A stretch of 64,000 bases of DNA, taken from Pyxicephalus adspersus. Taxonomy: Eukaryota; Chordata; Amphibia; Anura; Pyxicephalidae. Shown here piece after piece: positions 25,301-35,401 of the stretch. Within the stretch, counting starts at the first letter, position 1, and each line of letters opens with the position of its first letter. Position numbers and translations under genes: made by a program. Below the pieces are notes generated by a model that did no database searches, was not told the origin of the DNA, and worked only from the letters and a program-made list of their open reading frames with translations. The stretch is from the NCBI RefSeq assembly GCF_032062135.1, contig NC_092858.1, positions 164,692,048-164,756,047 of the forward strand, read 5' to 3'.

Positions 25301-26317
25301 GATGAGTTATCATAAAATCATTCAACCAAATTCTCTATTACGCATTTTCAATATCTGGGAGGATTGTGAAAAGCTGTGGTTTGCGTGCCAGTATTGCACC
25401 AGTTTTGGGTAACCATGGACTTAATCAAGTGCCGTGATTAGGTACTTCATTAAAACATCAGAACAATTAAATCATTTTTGTATAAGCAAAAGATGTGTAT
25501 CATCCTAACCGAGATGGGTGGAGATAATTGGTTCCTTCTATGTTCATCAGTCTGCACCTGTTTCTTAAAAGCATAATTCATTTTTCATATTATACAGGGT
25601 TATACCTCTGCAAGATTGTATTAATATAAAATAAGGTATCATGTTATCCTATTACCTCATATAAGCAATTGACATGCTCCTGTTGATGTTCAACCCCATG
25701 ACCCTCTAGCAAGTGTTCTGTACCTGCCGCACATCCGTTACATTTTGCTTCTCCTTGCAGGTGATAGAAGAATTTATTTCATTGTATTCATAATTGTTGT
25801 TATTATTCTGTTGGTTGGGTTGGCACTTTTTACCAACATTATTCCCCAGGCTGGGAGTGCCTGCAGGAAACACATCCTCACTCCAAATGTTTTGGTAAGA
25901 GAAGAATTTTGATGTCAGTTTTCATTTCTTGCATATTCCAGCTGTGATCTGGACAGGGAAAGCTGGTGGAGAGTGTGGGAGGATGAATGTGGGGTATAAG
26001 GATACATTGGTGGATGAATGAGGAATGAGTGGATAAATGTATAAGAATATAGATTGTTTAATGAGGAGTGAGGGAATGGATAGGAAATGAGTAGATGGTG
26101 GATAGGAATACAAAAGGATGTATGAGAAGTGGAGTGATGGCTGGCAGGATGCAAAGGTAGTGGATGGGTGGATGTATCAATGAACATATGTCTAGTGGAT
26201 GAACAAATGGACTGAAAATTGCAGGGTTGCAAAGCTATTTCTGTTTTTGTACTGTAGAAAGTGGCATTATATTGTGTCTTTGATATCTGTCCAGAGATCA
26301 ACTTTAATAAACCATTG

Positions 26318-26364
<47 letters not shown>

Positions 26365-27108
26365 GTAGTCCCCGGGTTATACATGACATAGGGACTGTAG
26401 GCTTGTTTTTATGTAGAATTTGTGTGTAAGTCGGAACAGGTACATTATTTTAATAAATGCAATTAGGACAAATGTTTGTCTCATATTATTAGGCACTGAG
26501 CTAATATTATTATTGTGAGCTAATCACAAACAAAGCAAAAAAAAAAAAAACTTTATGGAGTCTAAACATTCATTAACTTCTGGGACAAGTTGTCCTTTGA
26601 TATGCAAAAAAAAAACTTCAGAGTTTGTCTTGGTCATTATGTTGCAGAACAGCTCAACTCTTAGGATCACCCACAATTTCAGCTGTTTAGTTAAAGATTT
26701 GTTTTGCAAGTCATGCAAAACCCCCCTCCAAGCCTCTGTCCTCCACACAAGGGAACAGGGAAGCCCCATTCGTATCTAGAGTCGTCTGTATGCCGGATGT
26801 CCTTAACTCAGGGACTACCTGTATATTCACCCAGTTATATATTTTAATTTCAGACAAATTAGAAATAGGCATGGAAAAACTTGTAACACGTATGACCTGT
26901 ACTTCTTTCCTAACCTTTTCATTTTTCTTCCTAAAAGGAATCTTTCCCACGATTAAAAAGATTTTTGGATAACGAAAATGAATTCAGTCCCCTGGTCTAT
27001 ATACCTATGGAGGTCATTGGAACTGAGAGCGGAGAAGAAAAAACAACGGAGCAAGAAAAGGACGCCAATATTTCTTCAATCACTGCCAACAATGGAATTA
27101 CAGTTTGA
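19255..27108 (+). CDS. Gene A: IFNAR2-like class II cytokine receptor with short cytoplasmic tail
   Basis: Spliced CDS: 19255-19303, 20236-20362, 21906-22078, 23482-23657, 24337-24505, 25761-25894, 26938-27108; 999 nt, 332 aa, no internal stop, all introns GT-AG, phases 1,2,1,0,1,0. Residues 1-17 are a signal peptide. Two fibronectin-III domains follow (about 20-118 and 119-230), with LTWEDP in D1, CTNVSVPRCDLT, LGPPIVD opening D2, and the NYCVSV...SPMKC pair closing it. Sequons include NES, NVS, NDS, NVT, NST and NAS. The membrane span is about 236-256. The roughly 75-aa tail keeps a membrane-proximal TPNVL...FPRLKRFL stretch, comparable to the JAK1-binding region of IFNAR2, and then ends. 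The family binds type I interferon with IFNAR1. The missing distal tail suggests a decoy or modulator (inference). IL10RB also has a short tail, but the ectodomain and exon pattern match gene B. Confidence 0.85.
19812..20072 (-). repeat. SINE in gene A intron 1
   Basis: Reverse-strand SINE: 'attacacggtatttatataa' tail side, then 'agtctaatgtcactaccata', then 'ggaggaaacccacgcaaaca' and 'ggggagaacctgcaaac'. The tRNA-like head is missing. Confidence 0.75.
20236..20362 (+). CDS. Gene A coding exon 2 (D1, first half)
   Basis: 127 bases, the same length as gene B exon 2. It encodes LQPPRNLQLSSQNF...LTWEDPNNES...YNVQYSIN. The donor is TA|gtaggt (phase 2). Read on, the frame would hit a TAG at the donor; splicing to 21906 gives TAC (Tyr) instead. 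Confidence 0.85.
20991..21826. mobile_element. Pogo/Tigger-like MITE in gene A intron 2
   Basis: TA at 20989-20990 and at 21827-21828 flanks the element. The termini 'caggctgacattcaataatc' and the reverse of 'gattttcgattgtgaactg' are related, and 'ggatccttcagttttctgg' is mirrored in both arms. A second terminus-like copy lies at 21503-21560, so the element may be composite. No transposase frame. Confidence 0.6.
21906..22078 (+). CDS. Gene A coding exon 3 (D1, second half)
   Basis: 173 bases encoding RPPVPTRDCTNVSVPRCDLT...TFSPIVLFPISD. The C...C-DLT arrangement is the same as in gene B exon 3 and human IFNAR2. Donor A|gtaagt, phase 1. Confidence 0.85.
22745..23305. repeat. Composite palindromic repeat in gene A intron 3
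   Basis: CpG-containing ends ('gcgcgaaatttcg', 'tttcgctcgctcaac') flank several copies of 'gaactgaactcagatgaact' and 'gggaatctccattgagagt' in both orientations, and 'gtacagcccagtgac' or its variants at least four times. This is a foldback element expanded by internal duplication. Confidence 0.65.
23482..23657 (+). CDS. Gene A coding exon 4 (D2, first half)
   Basis: 176 bases encoding TLLGPPIVDLHL...IQVTIRPPISHLW...INLVNSTQ. The donor is CAG|gtaagt, phase 0. The GPPIVD opening is shared exactly with gene B. Confidence 0.88.
24337..24505 (+). CDS. Gene A coding exon 5 (D2, second half)
   Basis: 169 bases, the same length as in gene B. It encodes ALVWETEVF...TNYCVSVNASSV...SPMKCIFTH. The paired cysteines of D2 are present. 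The donor is AAG|gtaagt, phase 1. Confidence 0.88.
24763..25195. mobile_element. TA-flanked MITE (CAGGTAGTCCC family), copy 1
   Basis: Right terminus 'cggggactacctg' followed by TA. The left terminus is decayed ('caggcagtaccctgg'). The body shares 'aacaggtacattattttaat', 'aatcacaaacaaagcaaaaa' and 'cagagtttgtcttgg' with the copies at 26360 and 37484. It lies in gene A intron 5. Confidence 0.75.
25761..25894 (+). CDS. Gene A coding exon 6 (transmembrane)
   Basis: 134 bases. It encodes DRRIYF, a hydrophobic run VFIIVVIILLVGLALF, then a basic stop-transfer (CRKH) and ILTPNVL. The donor is TTG|gtaaga, phase 0. The same exon in gene B is 122 bases. Confidence 0.85.
26320..26359. repeat. (TA)n microsatellite
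   Basis: About 40 bases of TA directly abutting a TA-target MITE; the MITE probably inserted into the array. Confidence 0.9.
26360..26821. mobile_element. TA-flanked MITE (CAGGTAGTCCC family), copy 2
   Basis: The left end 'cagaggtagtccccgggtt' follows the (TA)n array. The right end 'cagggactacctg' is followed by TA at 26822. It is collinear with the copy at 37484 and lies in gene A intron 6. Confidence 0.8.
26938..27108 (+). CDS. Gene A coding exon 7 (short cytoplasmic tail)
   Basis: 171 bases including TGA. It opens ESFPRLKRFL, aligned with ESLPHSRRLL in gene B, has a single tyrosine (LVYIPMEV), then an acidic and Ser/Thr-rich end. It stops after 56 aa, whereas gene B continues for 228. 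A GT-donor-like site (gtaagt) lies at 27125, 17 bases after the stop codon. Confidence 0.85.
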   Translation, partial: ESFPRLKRFLDNENEFSPLVYIPMEVIGTESGEEKTTEQEKDANISSITANNGITV

Positions 27109-27674
27109 TTAAACACCATATCGTGTAAGTTTTTAATCAAAAAGAATTGGAGGTGCAAGCATTACGCTGGCACTGGGGCTACATTGTGAAAAGGGCCCAT
27201 ATCCATCAAATTAAAGGGACTTCAGCCTGGAAAGCATTGTGCTACCTTATAACAAATTGCACAAATCTTCTAATATAAGATGTTCATTTCCATTACAATG
27301 GAAACACTACGTGCTAGAACAGGACACATTCTAGTGCATCATGGAAAGACAATTTGTTTTCTTGTTTCAGATTCATCCCGTCATTCTAAGAAGAAGTAAG
27401 ATAAAGAAAAACAATATTGTATTTAGTTCAAGTTAATGTTAGGTTGATATATTTATATCCTTTTCTACTATTTATATAAAAAAAACTTTGTTTAGCAAAT
27501 GAAAATTGAATACATGATATACCCATAACCCTGCCATGGTAAGACATTTGGGACTAAGAATACGCAGCTTCCTTTCATTCTCTCTCTCTATTTGAAAGCC
27601 AATGTGGGGTTGTACAGGGCAATCGAGGAGGGGACGTGTCTCTTCTCTGAATCCTTGTTAGAACTTAACCCGTG
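27109..27674. other. 3' flank of gene A
   Basis: The likely 3' UTR starts here. A donor-like gtaagt at 27125 and an acceptor-like 'cttgtttcag' ending at 27370 could define a 3' UTR intron. No canonical AATAAA was found before the MITE at 27675, so the transcript end is unplaced. Confidence 0.4.
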
Positions 27675-27979
27675 TTAGGCTAGGTACACACATGCAATGG
27701 TTCTCGTCCGATAATCGGCTCAGGGCTGATATCGGATGAGAATCTGGCGTGTGTACAGTGTTCGTCATCTATCGTCCAAATGACAGCTCCATTGACAATG
27801 GTTGATGAGCGATCGTAATGGAAGTGAAGGGGGGGGAGCACAGTGGGGTGCCGCTCAGTCGTTCTCTCGCTCCCCTCTGCATGGAGCGGAACAGTGCTGT
27901 ATGTACAGCACTCGTTCATGCCCCGTGCAGTCGTTTGTCATTGGAAAGCATAATGAAGGATCGTGTGTACATAGCCTTA
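27675..27979. mobile_element. GTACACAC MITE
   Basis: Termini 'ttaggctaggtacacaca' and 'tcgtgtgtacatagcctta'. The interior has 'ccgataatcggctcagggct' and 'gagaatctggcgtgtgtaca', as in the copy at 12473, and open frames on both strands that are coincidental. Confidence 0.75.
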
Positions 27980-28742
27980 CTCACCTGTCCCCATTGCAGG
28001 GCACCCCCATCTTCTTCATTTATCTCTGTGGTCTGTCTCTTCTGCAATAATGAATCTGCCTGACCACAATTTACATTGAAGAACCTAATAATCAGAAAAC
28101 CACATTTGTTAAGCCATCCACCAGGCCACTAAACACCTAGTGGGAGGTGTGCCTAACATTTCCAAAGTAATTTTTATGAAGCATGTAGTTCTTACAAAAC
28201 ATATGCCTTTCATTAATAGAAAACAGCATGCTTTAAAAAAAATATGTGGGACATGTTCCCACTTGACTCCCCTTACCCCCTCCCCCAGCTATTTTGGTAA
28301 TGAGGCCTTGCAATTAAATAAAAAAGTTGGCAACTGTAATTTTGGGGAAATACAAATCCCAATTTTTCCAATTCCCATTAAAAAAAAACCATCATGTCAA
28401 GATCACAAGCTGTTCTTTTGATGAAATCTGAATTAAAAAAAAAAAAGCTCACAATATTTAATGAATAGGTTTACATATATTTTAATATTAGTTAGTCTAC
28501 ATTTAAAAAAGAAGCCCAGAGACCTGCCTGCTGATCATTAACAGGTAAATAGAAAATATTTGTTACACACAGAAAAATATATATCATATATAAAACCCAG
28601 CTGAAGCCTTTATATTCATCATTTTCAAGCAGTCAAACTACATATATAGTAATAATTATAATACTGTGGTGGTGGTGGGGTGGGGGGTGAAATTATGCAC
28701 TTCACTAATGGGTAAACATTCTGTGCTAGGAGCATTCTAGAG
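27980..28742. other. No gene recognised
   Basis: AT-rich DNA with short A runs and a GGT/GGGG-rich stretch near 28666-28688. No exon supported. Confidence 0.5.
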
Positions 28743-29033
28743 CAGGGGTGCCAAAGTCTGACCCGCGGGCCAAATCTGGCCCGGGACGTCCTTTTTTTTG
28801 GCCCCCAAAGGAATCCTAACTATGAACTGCAGCTGGCCCACCGCTGCATTGAAATAGCTCTGCTACTACAATTCGCAGCATCACTTGCCTCTATGGACCA
28901 GCCGGCTCATCAAGGTTTTATATCTAATGAGAAAGAAAAACTTCCTCAATTTTTTCATTGTTTCAAGGTTGGCCCTTGACTTTGTGTATGTTTTTAATTT
29001 TGGCCTACTGTGTATTTGAGTTTGACACCCTTG
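28743..29033. mobile_element. hAT-type MITE with perfect 8-base target duplication
   Basis: Termini 'caggggtgccaaagtctgac' and 'gtttgacacccttg'. The 8-base flank 'ttctagag' is identical at 28735-28742 and 29034-29041, which is diagnostic of hAT elements. The 291-base body has no transposase. Confidence 0.85.
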
Positions 29034-29041
29034 TTCTAGAG

Positions 29042-30230
29042 AGTCAGACTGCTACTTTTACATACACCCAACATGGGTTTCCAGTGGTTAATCCAACCCC
29101 TCTCCCATAGTCCCCCCTTGACCTGTAATTGTGGCCCTACCATCCACAGTGCTGCTCCAGGAGCTAGAGATCGTTGACATCAAACCAGGTACCCATGTAC
29201 AACCTCTATGATCCACCCTTGCATTGGATTTTACATATTTTGAGTACATGCAGATACATTTTATTTTAGTATGCTTAACTTGTCCTCTTGCATCTTATCA
29301 GGGAATCAGTTGTACATTAAGACAACAAACAATATTGAAATTGACAGCCTAGACATTTCATTTAAGATAAGTTTGAATTATTTATCTTTAGATAAAAGAA
29401 ATAAGTCATACCTGGGTGGGGAATTAATATTTCCAGAATATGTGCCAAACTTTAACCATTACATTTTTTTTGCTTCTCATTTTAAGGAATAAACCACTAA
29501 ACTGTTTTTTCCATAATATTTCACCAAAAGATTTTGTAGGTAGGAGAGGTAAGGAATACAGAACTCCTCCAGAACTAAACTTGCAATACTCATTTGTCCC
29601 CATTCCATCAAAGGGTGCCGCCATCTTCTCCTTTCTTCTCTTCCTAGAGACGATCTTCAGTCATGTTGATTGGCTGGAAAGGAATGACATAACTCCTGTG
29701 CAGTCAATGCATAACCAACATGCTTAGTTGGGAATGCCTTGCTCTTTTCAGGAATATTGCAAGGAAAATTTCACTTTGCAAAGACTTCTTTGGTGGTCCA
29801 CGGTTCTGGTCGGTCTGCCCCTCCCCGCGGGGTCAGAAGAAGGACCCTGCTGGGGGGGGGCGCACCAACCAGAGCCGGGGACCATGTCTCCCATATGGAA
29901 TTGCAGGCTTAGGACGGTGGGTGGGTTGTCTCTCTGAACACAACCCGCCCACTCTCCCATCGCAGGCTAAGATTGTTTTATTAAATGAACACAAGCTGGT
30001 TATAAAGCAAAGTGAATTATCTAATTGCAAGGATTTTATCACTTAGCTTATTAAATGAGATAAAGCTCAGCTGACTTCAACCCAGGAAGCATTTCACCAG
30101 AAATTTCTTTACACATGATTAAGTATTCTTTAATAAGTGAATGTTCACCACATTCTCCAAGCTAAGCGAATTATCCCTTACAAGGTGATAATTCACCCTG
30201 GTAAGTGAACAACATAAAATCAACCTCATA
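29042..30230. other. Gene-free, repeats
   Basis: 29725-29965 is a GC-rich repeat (ggtggtccacggttctgg; gcgcaccaaccagagcc) also present at 61270-61490 and in part at 51917-52080. 29995-30230 is a GATTTACT-family MITE. No exon supported. Confidence 0.5.
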
Positions 30231-30830
30231 GCTTCAACTGTAATAAAGGAATGCAGGAAAGTATAGCATTGTGTCTATTCTTATCCTTATTTTGAGTTGG
30301 ACATCTGAGTGATCCTCAAGGAAAGAGCTGTATTGCACAAATGTGCAATTTTGTAGTGTACAAATACATTTGGCCCAGGAAAGATATATTTACCACTTTG
30401 CTTTGCTTTGCTATGCTTTATTTACCGATGAACCTAATTACTACCAGAATTTGCTTTGTTCTATTTTGTTGGGCTTTACATAATCAGTAGTCAAACAGAT
30501 TTTATTAAGAGACAAAGCAAAGGACACTGTAACCTATATCATTAAATCAAATGTATTTCATTGACCTTACTAGTAAAATACAGTATCATGCTGATGGCAA
30601 ATGGTCACTTTTCTTCTACACCATCATAAGCATCCCCTGCGTGTAACTGTGAAAACCACACTGCCAACATAGGAGAATTTGATGAATATTACTGAGAATC
30701 TGCTTGTGGAGGTCTCTGGTTATTCATACACTTCTGTGTTTTCTTAGTGATAACTGTGTAAAGTGAATACTCCTATAACACCACACATGAACCACAGATA
30801 CGTCTGGTATCATCTAAAGGATTTCTGTCT
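30231..30830 (+). repeat. 5' flank of gene B, duplicated downstream at 51360-51920
   Basis: Long collinear similarity links this block to about 51360-51920, for example 'acataggagaatttgatgaa', 'tgaatattactgagaatctg' and 'catcataagcatcccctg' with a few changes. It is not one of the dispersed families here, so it marks a segmental duplication of the IFNAR2 upstream region. Confidence 0.75.
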
Positions 30831-31030
30831 CATTTGTAGCATACCACCCATCAAAACCTGAGAAAGTGGGACACCTTGAAAGGGAAAACACATGTAACAT
30901 GTATGACAGTCCGAACAAATACAAAATCCAGTTACTATGTTTGATAAACCAGAACTTCCATGAATGGCCCAAATCCTTCTTCATTTGTATCATGATTTCC
31001 CTCCCCCAGACACTGCAGACCATAGCTCAA

Positions 31031-32980
31031 CTTTAATGAACTCGGTTTTAAAAAGTTTTCATTGTAAAGTTACACAACTTTAGGTAAAAGTTTATTCACG
31101 CATTTTCTAATTTACCCTGTTGTCAAAATGTTTGATCAAAAACTGGGTGAATATTGGCAAAAAACATTTGTAAACAGGACCCATAAAAGGATAATTTTCA
31201 AAATCAGCAAAAGAATAAGCAATTTTTAAAATAGTATTTTAGACATCAAAGATGTGGAAAACGTTTGGCTGTGGCTCTTTATTGGGGTTTAAATGAAATC
31301 TGTTGCAACCACATTAACCAAGATAAAACCTGCAACCCATTTAGAAATCAACAGCAATGTGGTTTTTGATAAAACTCAAGTTAAACATAGAACCATAAAC
31401 GTATTACCAGTCCTTCAATAAAACCAGTAAGCAGATTGTGATCTGGTAGTTCCAGACTTCTAAAACTTCTTCTAAAAAAATGACCTGCCCCTCATGCTTT
31501 CTCAGCATCAATAGCAAGATTAGACCTGAAAAAAGCCTGCAAAAAGCCCAATAATATGTTGCATAATAGGAAATATAATTTGGGTAACTACAAGGGTGCC
31601 AATTCTATGGGTCCACTTCTGTACATTTGTGGCCCAGACATTCTTCTAGGACTGACTTAGTATGAAGCTATTTGCATTATTTAAATGACATCACTGAATG
31701 GCATTAGACGCCCATGGATGCTGCAGAACCTGTCCCTTCTAGGTGATTGCAGGTCGCAGAGCAGATAACTTTATGATGCTTAGATGTTGTCATTGAACTC
31801 CAAGTAGGTTACTGAGTCCACCCACCCAAAACTCCCCTATACATACAGCAGATACCCCCCCCCCCCCCATGTCCAAGCCCCATCTACCCCTCATATCAAT
31901 ACCCAGCTAAAGAAACATTTTCACAGTGCCCGTAAAAGGTCTAAAAGGTCTTAAAGTACTTTCAGACATGACGTGTTCATAGCTTCAGCTTCCTGTTTAT
32001 ACAACGAGGTTCTCTTCCACATGCAAACCAGGCGACATTTTTGGTATGTACATATGTACATACGTAGGATTTTTGTCACTGGAAACTATTTTTCATGATG
32101 GTTTCCGGTGACAGACAGGGACCAGATTTGTACTTTTTTGTCCCCTAGGCCAGGCACCTTGTGCCCCCCCCACTGCCTTGGGGGAGCTACTACATGTACA
32201 ATGTGGTACAAGTGCAAAGCAGATCGCTGGATCCCAAGGCATTTTTGAGGTGCGGAGAGAGAGAGGGAGAGGAAAAGAAAGAGAAAGGAAAAAAAGAGAG
32301 CAAAGGAGAAAGCGAGTTTGAGTTGTAAAGAGAGAAAAAGAGAGAGGGAAAGAAGGAGAACTAGAAAAAGACAGGTGATGTTGAGAACTCTCATTGATGC
32401 AGATGGTAAAAAGACATTATATATGAAAACAGATGATGTCCCAAGGATGGCATTATGTAACTAGAAGAGGGTGTTTCCACAACTTATACCTCCAACCCTG
32501 TTCTTGGATATTCACCATCTGCCTTTCCACATCCCATGGTGATTGGATTTTTGTGTCTTCCTTACCATGTGTAGATATACCGTCAATACTAGAGAATTTT
32601 TTTCTTGCACTCATCAGAACTGGAGAATTGCCTTGAATAAGCTACAATATGTCCCCAATATTACAAGAACAAGTACAATGACCATTAACTGCCATTGTTA
32701 CACCTTAATCAGTCAGATTGATAACCCAACTGCTCATGCCAGCACAGATCTGTCTCAGAACTTTGAAAAACCAGAAGTATACACTGGTAACTTGAAAGAT
32801 CCCCAGGTATTACAAAGTGAATAGGAATGTAGTGACAGAAACCACACCACAATTACTTTCATAAAGAAAATGCATGATTCATTTCAATTTATTTAAAACA
32901 TTACAATAAACAAAAAAGTAGAGCCAAAAAAGGCTTAAAGCAGTCCTTCACCCATCCTATAGTGTGATACTTCCCCCGTA
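31031..32980. other. No gene recognised; some simple sequence
   Basis: A C-run lies at about 31855-31868, a palindrome ('tatgtacatatgtacata') near 32043-32063, and a polypurine GA-rich tract at 32249-32376. None of the open frames resembles a known protein. Confidence 0.5.
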
Positions 32981-32983
32981 TTC

Positions 32984-33128
32984 TAGATTGTAAGCTCTTT
33001 GGGGCAGGGTCCTCTCCTTCTCCTGCGTCACTCCATCTGTCTTTTGCAACCCCTATTTATTGTACAGCGCTGTGTAACATGTTGGTGCTATATAAATCCT
33101 GTTTATTAATAATAATAATAATAATAAT
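32984..33128 (+). repeat. L2 LINE 3' tail
   Basis: 'agattgtaagctctttgggg', 'gcaacccctatttattgtac', 'agcgctgtgtaacatgttgg' and an (ATA)n tail; near-complete tail-only copy. Confidence 0.8.
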
Positions 33129-33879
33129 ACTGAATATGGCAGAAGCTCAACACCCACCAATGAGTTTAGTTTTGTTTAAGTGGGTTTACCTAATCGTTCT
33201 TCGTGTTCTGCATAATTGGGGGCAATGGAGGGGCATGTTCTCTACCTTTACATTCTATACTGCAAAGTGCTAAAGCAGAGTGGCTTGCTGTGTATTTTTT
33301 CTGGGTTAGTGACTGATTAGGTAATAAAAAATAGTTTGGAAGGAAGGGGATTATGACCCTACTGGACCTTTCATATTGCTATTCTGACCAGTTCTGTTAT
33401 ATGCAAGTATACCCAAAACTATTATTATTTTGCCCAGTTATAGATAGAATTGTTTAGGAATGATTAGAATCCCTATCATATTTTTATTACTGTCTATGCT
33501 CTCTTCGGAAGACTCATCCTATTTGTCCTGATGTCACCGGGACAGAAAATGGAAGGAAAAACTATGAGTTGCTGTTAAAAACAATAACTGCTACCAAACC
33601 ACCTGTTGAACTTGAATCTTTCCAATACTATGTTATTTGTTATAAATTACTCCTGTTTTCCCACTCCCTATATTTTCTGAAAAATCAATAAAAACTTAGT
33701 GAAGACAAAAACAATAGCTGAAGGTAAATTTCCAACAGGGACACGTGTCATCACCAACTGCCTAAGATGGGGAATTTCTCTTAATTTTGGGAGATAAAAA
33801 CCCTTCTTTACACCCGATCCTAATCTATTTAATTCTATACATATGATTTATGTGTTCAGGAAGCCACAAACTCCAAGTG

Positions 33880-34044
33880 TGGTAGAAAGTGACACTCCTA
33901 GTTGATGTTCACATCACTCATCGTCTTTTTAGTGGGGAGTGTTCTGAGATGGCAGAGGTGGAGCCGTATTGTGGGATTCATTTCTCTGTAAAGGAAGCAA
34001 AGTTGTCTGTACAGTGAGAGACGAGCACAAATTGTACATCGGTG
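33880..34044 (+). promoter_or_regulatory. Possible non-coding first exon and promoter of gene B
   Basis: Coding exon 1 of gene B begins behind a splice acceptor, so an upstream untranslated exon must exist. This stretch, 1.3 kb upstream, is comparatively GC-rich, non-repetitive and ends in a strong donor-like site (ATCG|gtgagt at 34040-34046). That is all the support. No interferon-response element was recognised. Confidence 0.25.
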
Positions 34045-34411
34045 AGTGTGTCAGTGTGTGTCAGTGTATATTGCAAGAACTGTGCCAGAAATCAGTTTTC
34101 ATTAGTCATTTGGCTGTCATTTTGCTGCTTTTTAGATTTTTGTTTCACTAAACTTCTAAATTGGCTTGTCAGGATCCCTGGCACCCCCCAACTTACTACC
34201 ACACCAAATACAAATATTATGTATGTATCTTTCACTAAAATGTTTTTTACATTTTGAATAATTGCTTTTATAACTTTTTTTAAATCTGCAGCATTTATTT
34301 CAATAACAACTGGCGATGCTACCATGATGGCTCTCTGACAGATACTTCCTGTAATGGAATGACAACCCAAATGGGCTCTGTTCCTGACTTTGCCAAGTCC
34401 ATCAGGACTGA

Positions 34412-34523
34412 TCCATGGATGGTCGGATGGCCGATGTACACACGTCAGAGTCTCGTCTGATACTAGCCCTGAAATGATAATCGGATGGGAATCATCTAAT
34501 GTGTGTACATCAGATAGCCTTTA
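34412..34523. repeat. Short GTACACAC MITE
   Basis: 'ggccgatgtacacacgtcag' and 'atctaatgtgtgtacatcag' are opposing ends; the centre 'gataatcggatgggaatcat' matches the larger family members. Confidence 0.6.
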
Positions 34524-34696
34524 ACATTTAAAAGTCCACCATTCATATCACCAACAATTTTCCCATAAGATCTTTAGGAAGTATTTGATGTATTTTAGAT
34601 GATTTTCTGGGCTTTTACTTGCATTTTTCAAAAAAAATCAAAGGATCACTTTAAAATACAAAGCCAGTGTTATGCCAAGAAAAATGGGAACACCAT

Positions 34697-35024
34697 TTAT
34701 TATTATTACACAGTATTTATTTAACACCAACATATTACACAGCGCTGTACAAAGTCATGTCCCCAGCTATCCCTTAGAGGAGCTCACAATCTAATGTCCC
34801 TACCATAGTCACATGTCTTTATTAAAGTCTAAGATCAATTATAGAGAGAAGCCAATTAACCTAACTGAATATTTTGGAATGTGGGAGTACCGGAGTACCC
34901 AGAGGAAACCCACACAAACACAGAGAGAACCTGCAAACTCCATGCAGATTGTGCCCTGGCCAAAATTTGAACCCGGGACCCAGCGCTGCAAAGGCTGTGA
35001 ACCATCGTACTGCCCTTTGTAAAA
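34697..35024 (-). repeat. SINE, nearly full length
   Basis: From the 3' tail ('tattattattacacagtatt') through 'ctcacaatctaatgtcccta', 'agaggaaacccacacaaaca' and 'gcaaactccatgcagatt' to the tRNA-like head, where 'tttgaacccgggacccagcg' is the B-box side. It sits 300 bases upstream of gene B coding exon 1. Confidence 0.8.
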
Positions 35025-35352
35025 TATCATGGAGATAGTCTCAATTACAGAAGGTTTCCAGCTTTCTGTTCACTTTAGTGTCTTCAGGTTGTTCCTGCAG
35101 ATATCTTGTCTATTAGTGCTCAAGCTGCAAACCTCACAATGAGTTGTAAAGAAAGGCCGGGTCCCAAAATGCTCTATTGCTCCATTGTAAAATCTGGATT
35201 ATAAAATGATTTGCTGGCCAGACAGTTTTGGTTGTGGATTATGTATTTCTTTATAACAGAAAACAAATCTTTACATATTTTCATCTTGTATTCATACATT
35301 TCTTATTATATTTCTTTGTTTGTTTCACAGATTTGTGCTACGGATTCCTAGG

Positions 35353-35401
35353 ATGCTTGGACTACCAAAGCTTCTGCACCTGTGCTATCTACCATTGCTG
35401 G
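35353..35401 (+). CDS. ifnar2: Gene B coding exon 1 (signal peptide)
   Basis: The exon starts at 35331 after 'tgtttcacag'. ATG at 35353 encodes MLGLPKLLHLCYLPLL plus one base. Donor G|gtcagt, phase 1. The 71-base exon is the template of the dead copy at 53137-53207. Confidence 0.85.

Noticed and set aside
25915..26301. 128-aa minus-strand Ser/His/Pro-rich frame
   Set aside because: Low-complexity antisense reading of a GGATGA-type simple repeat region in gene A intron 6.
19255..27108. Gene A as IL10RB
   Set aside because: The short tail fits IL10RB, but exon lengths, the CDLT motif, GPPIVD, and the YCVSV...SPMKC segment match gene B and IFNAR2 much better.
32249..32376. Coding potential of an Arg/Glu- or Leu/Phe/Ser-rich frame
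   Set aside because: It is a simple polypurine GA-rich tract; the frame reflects composition only.
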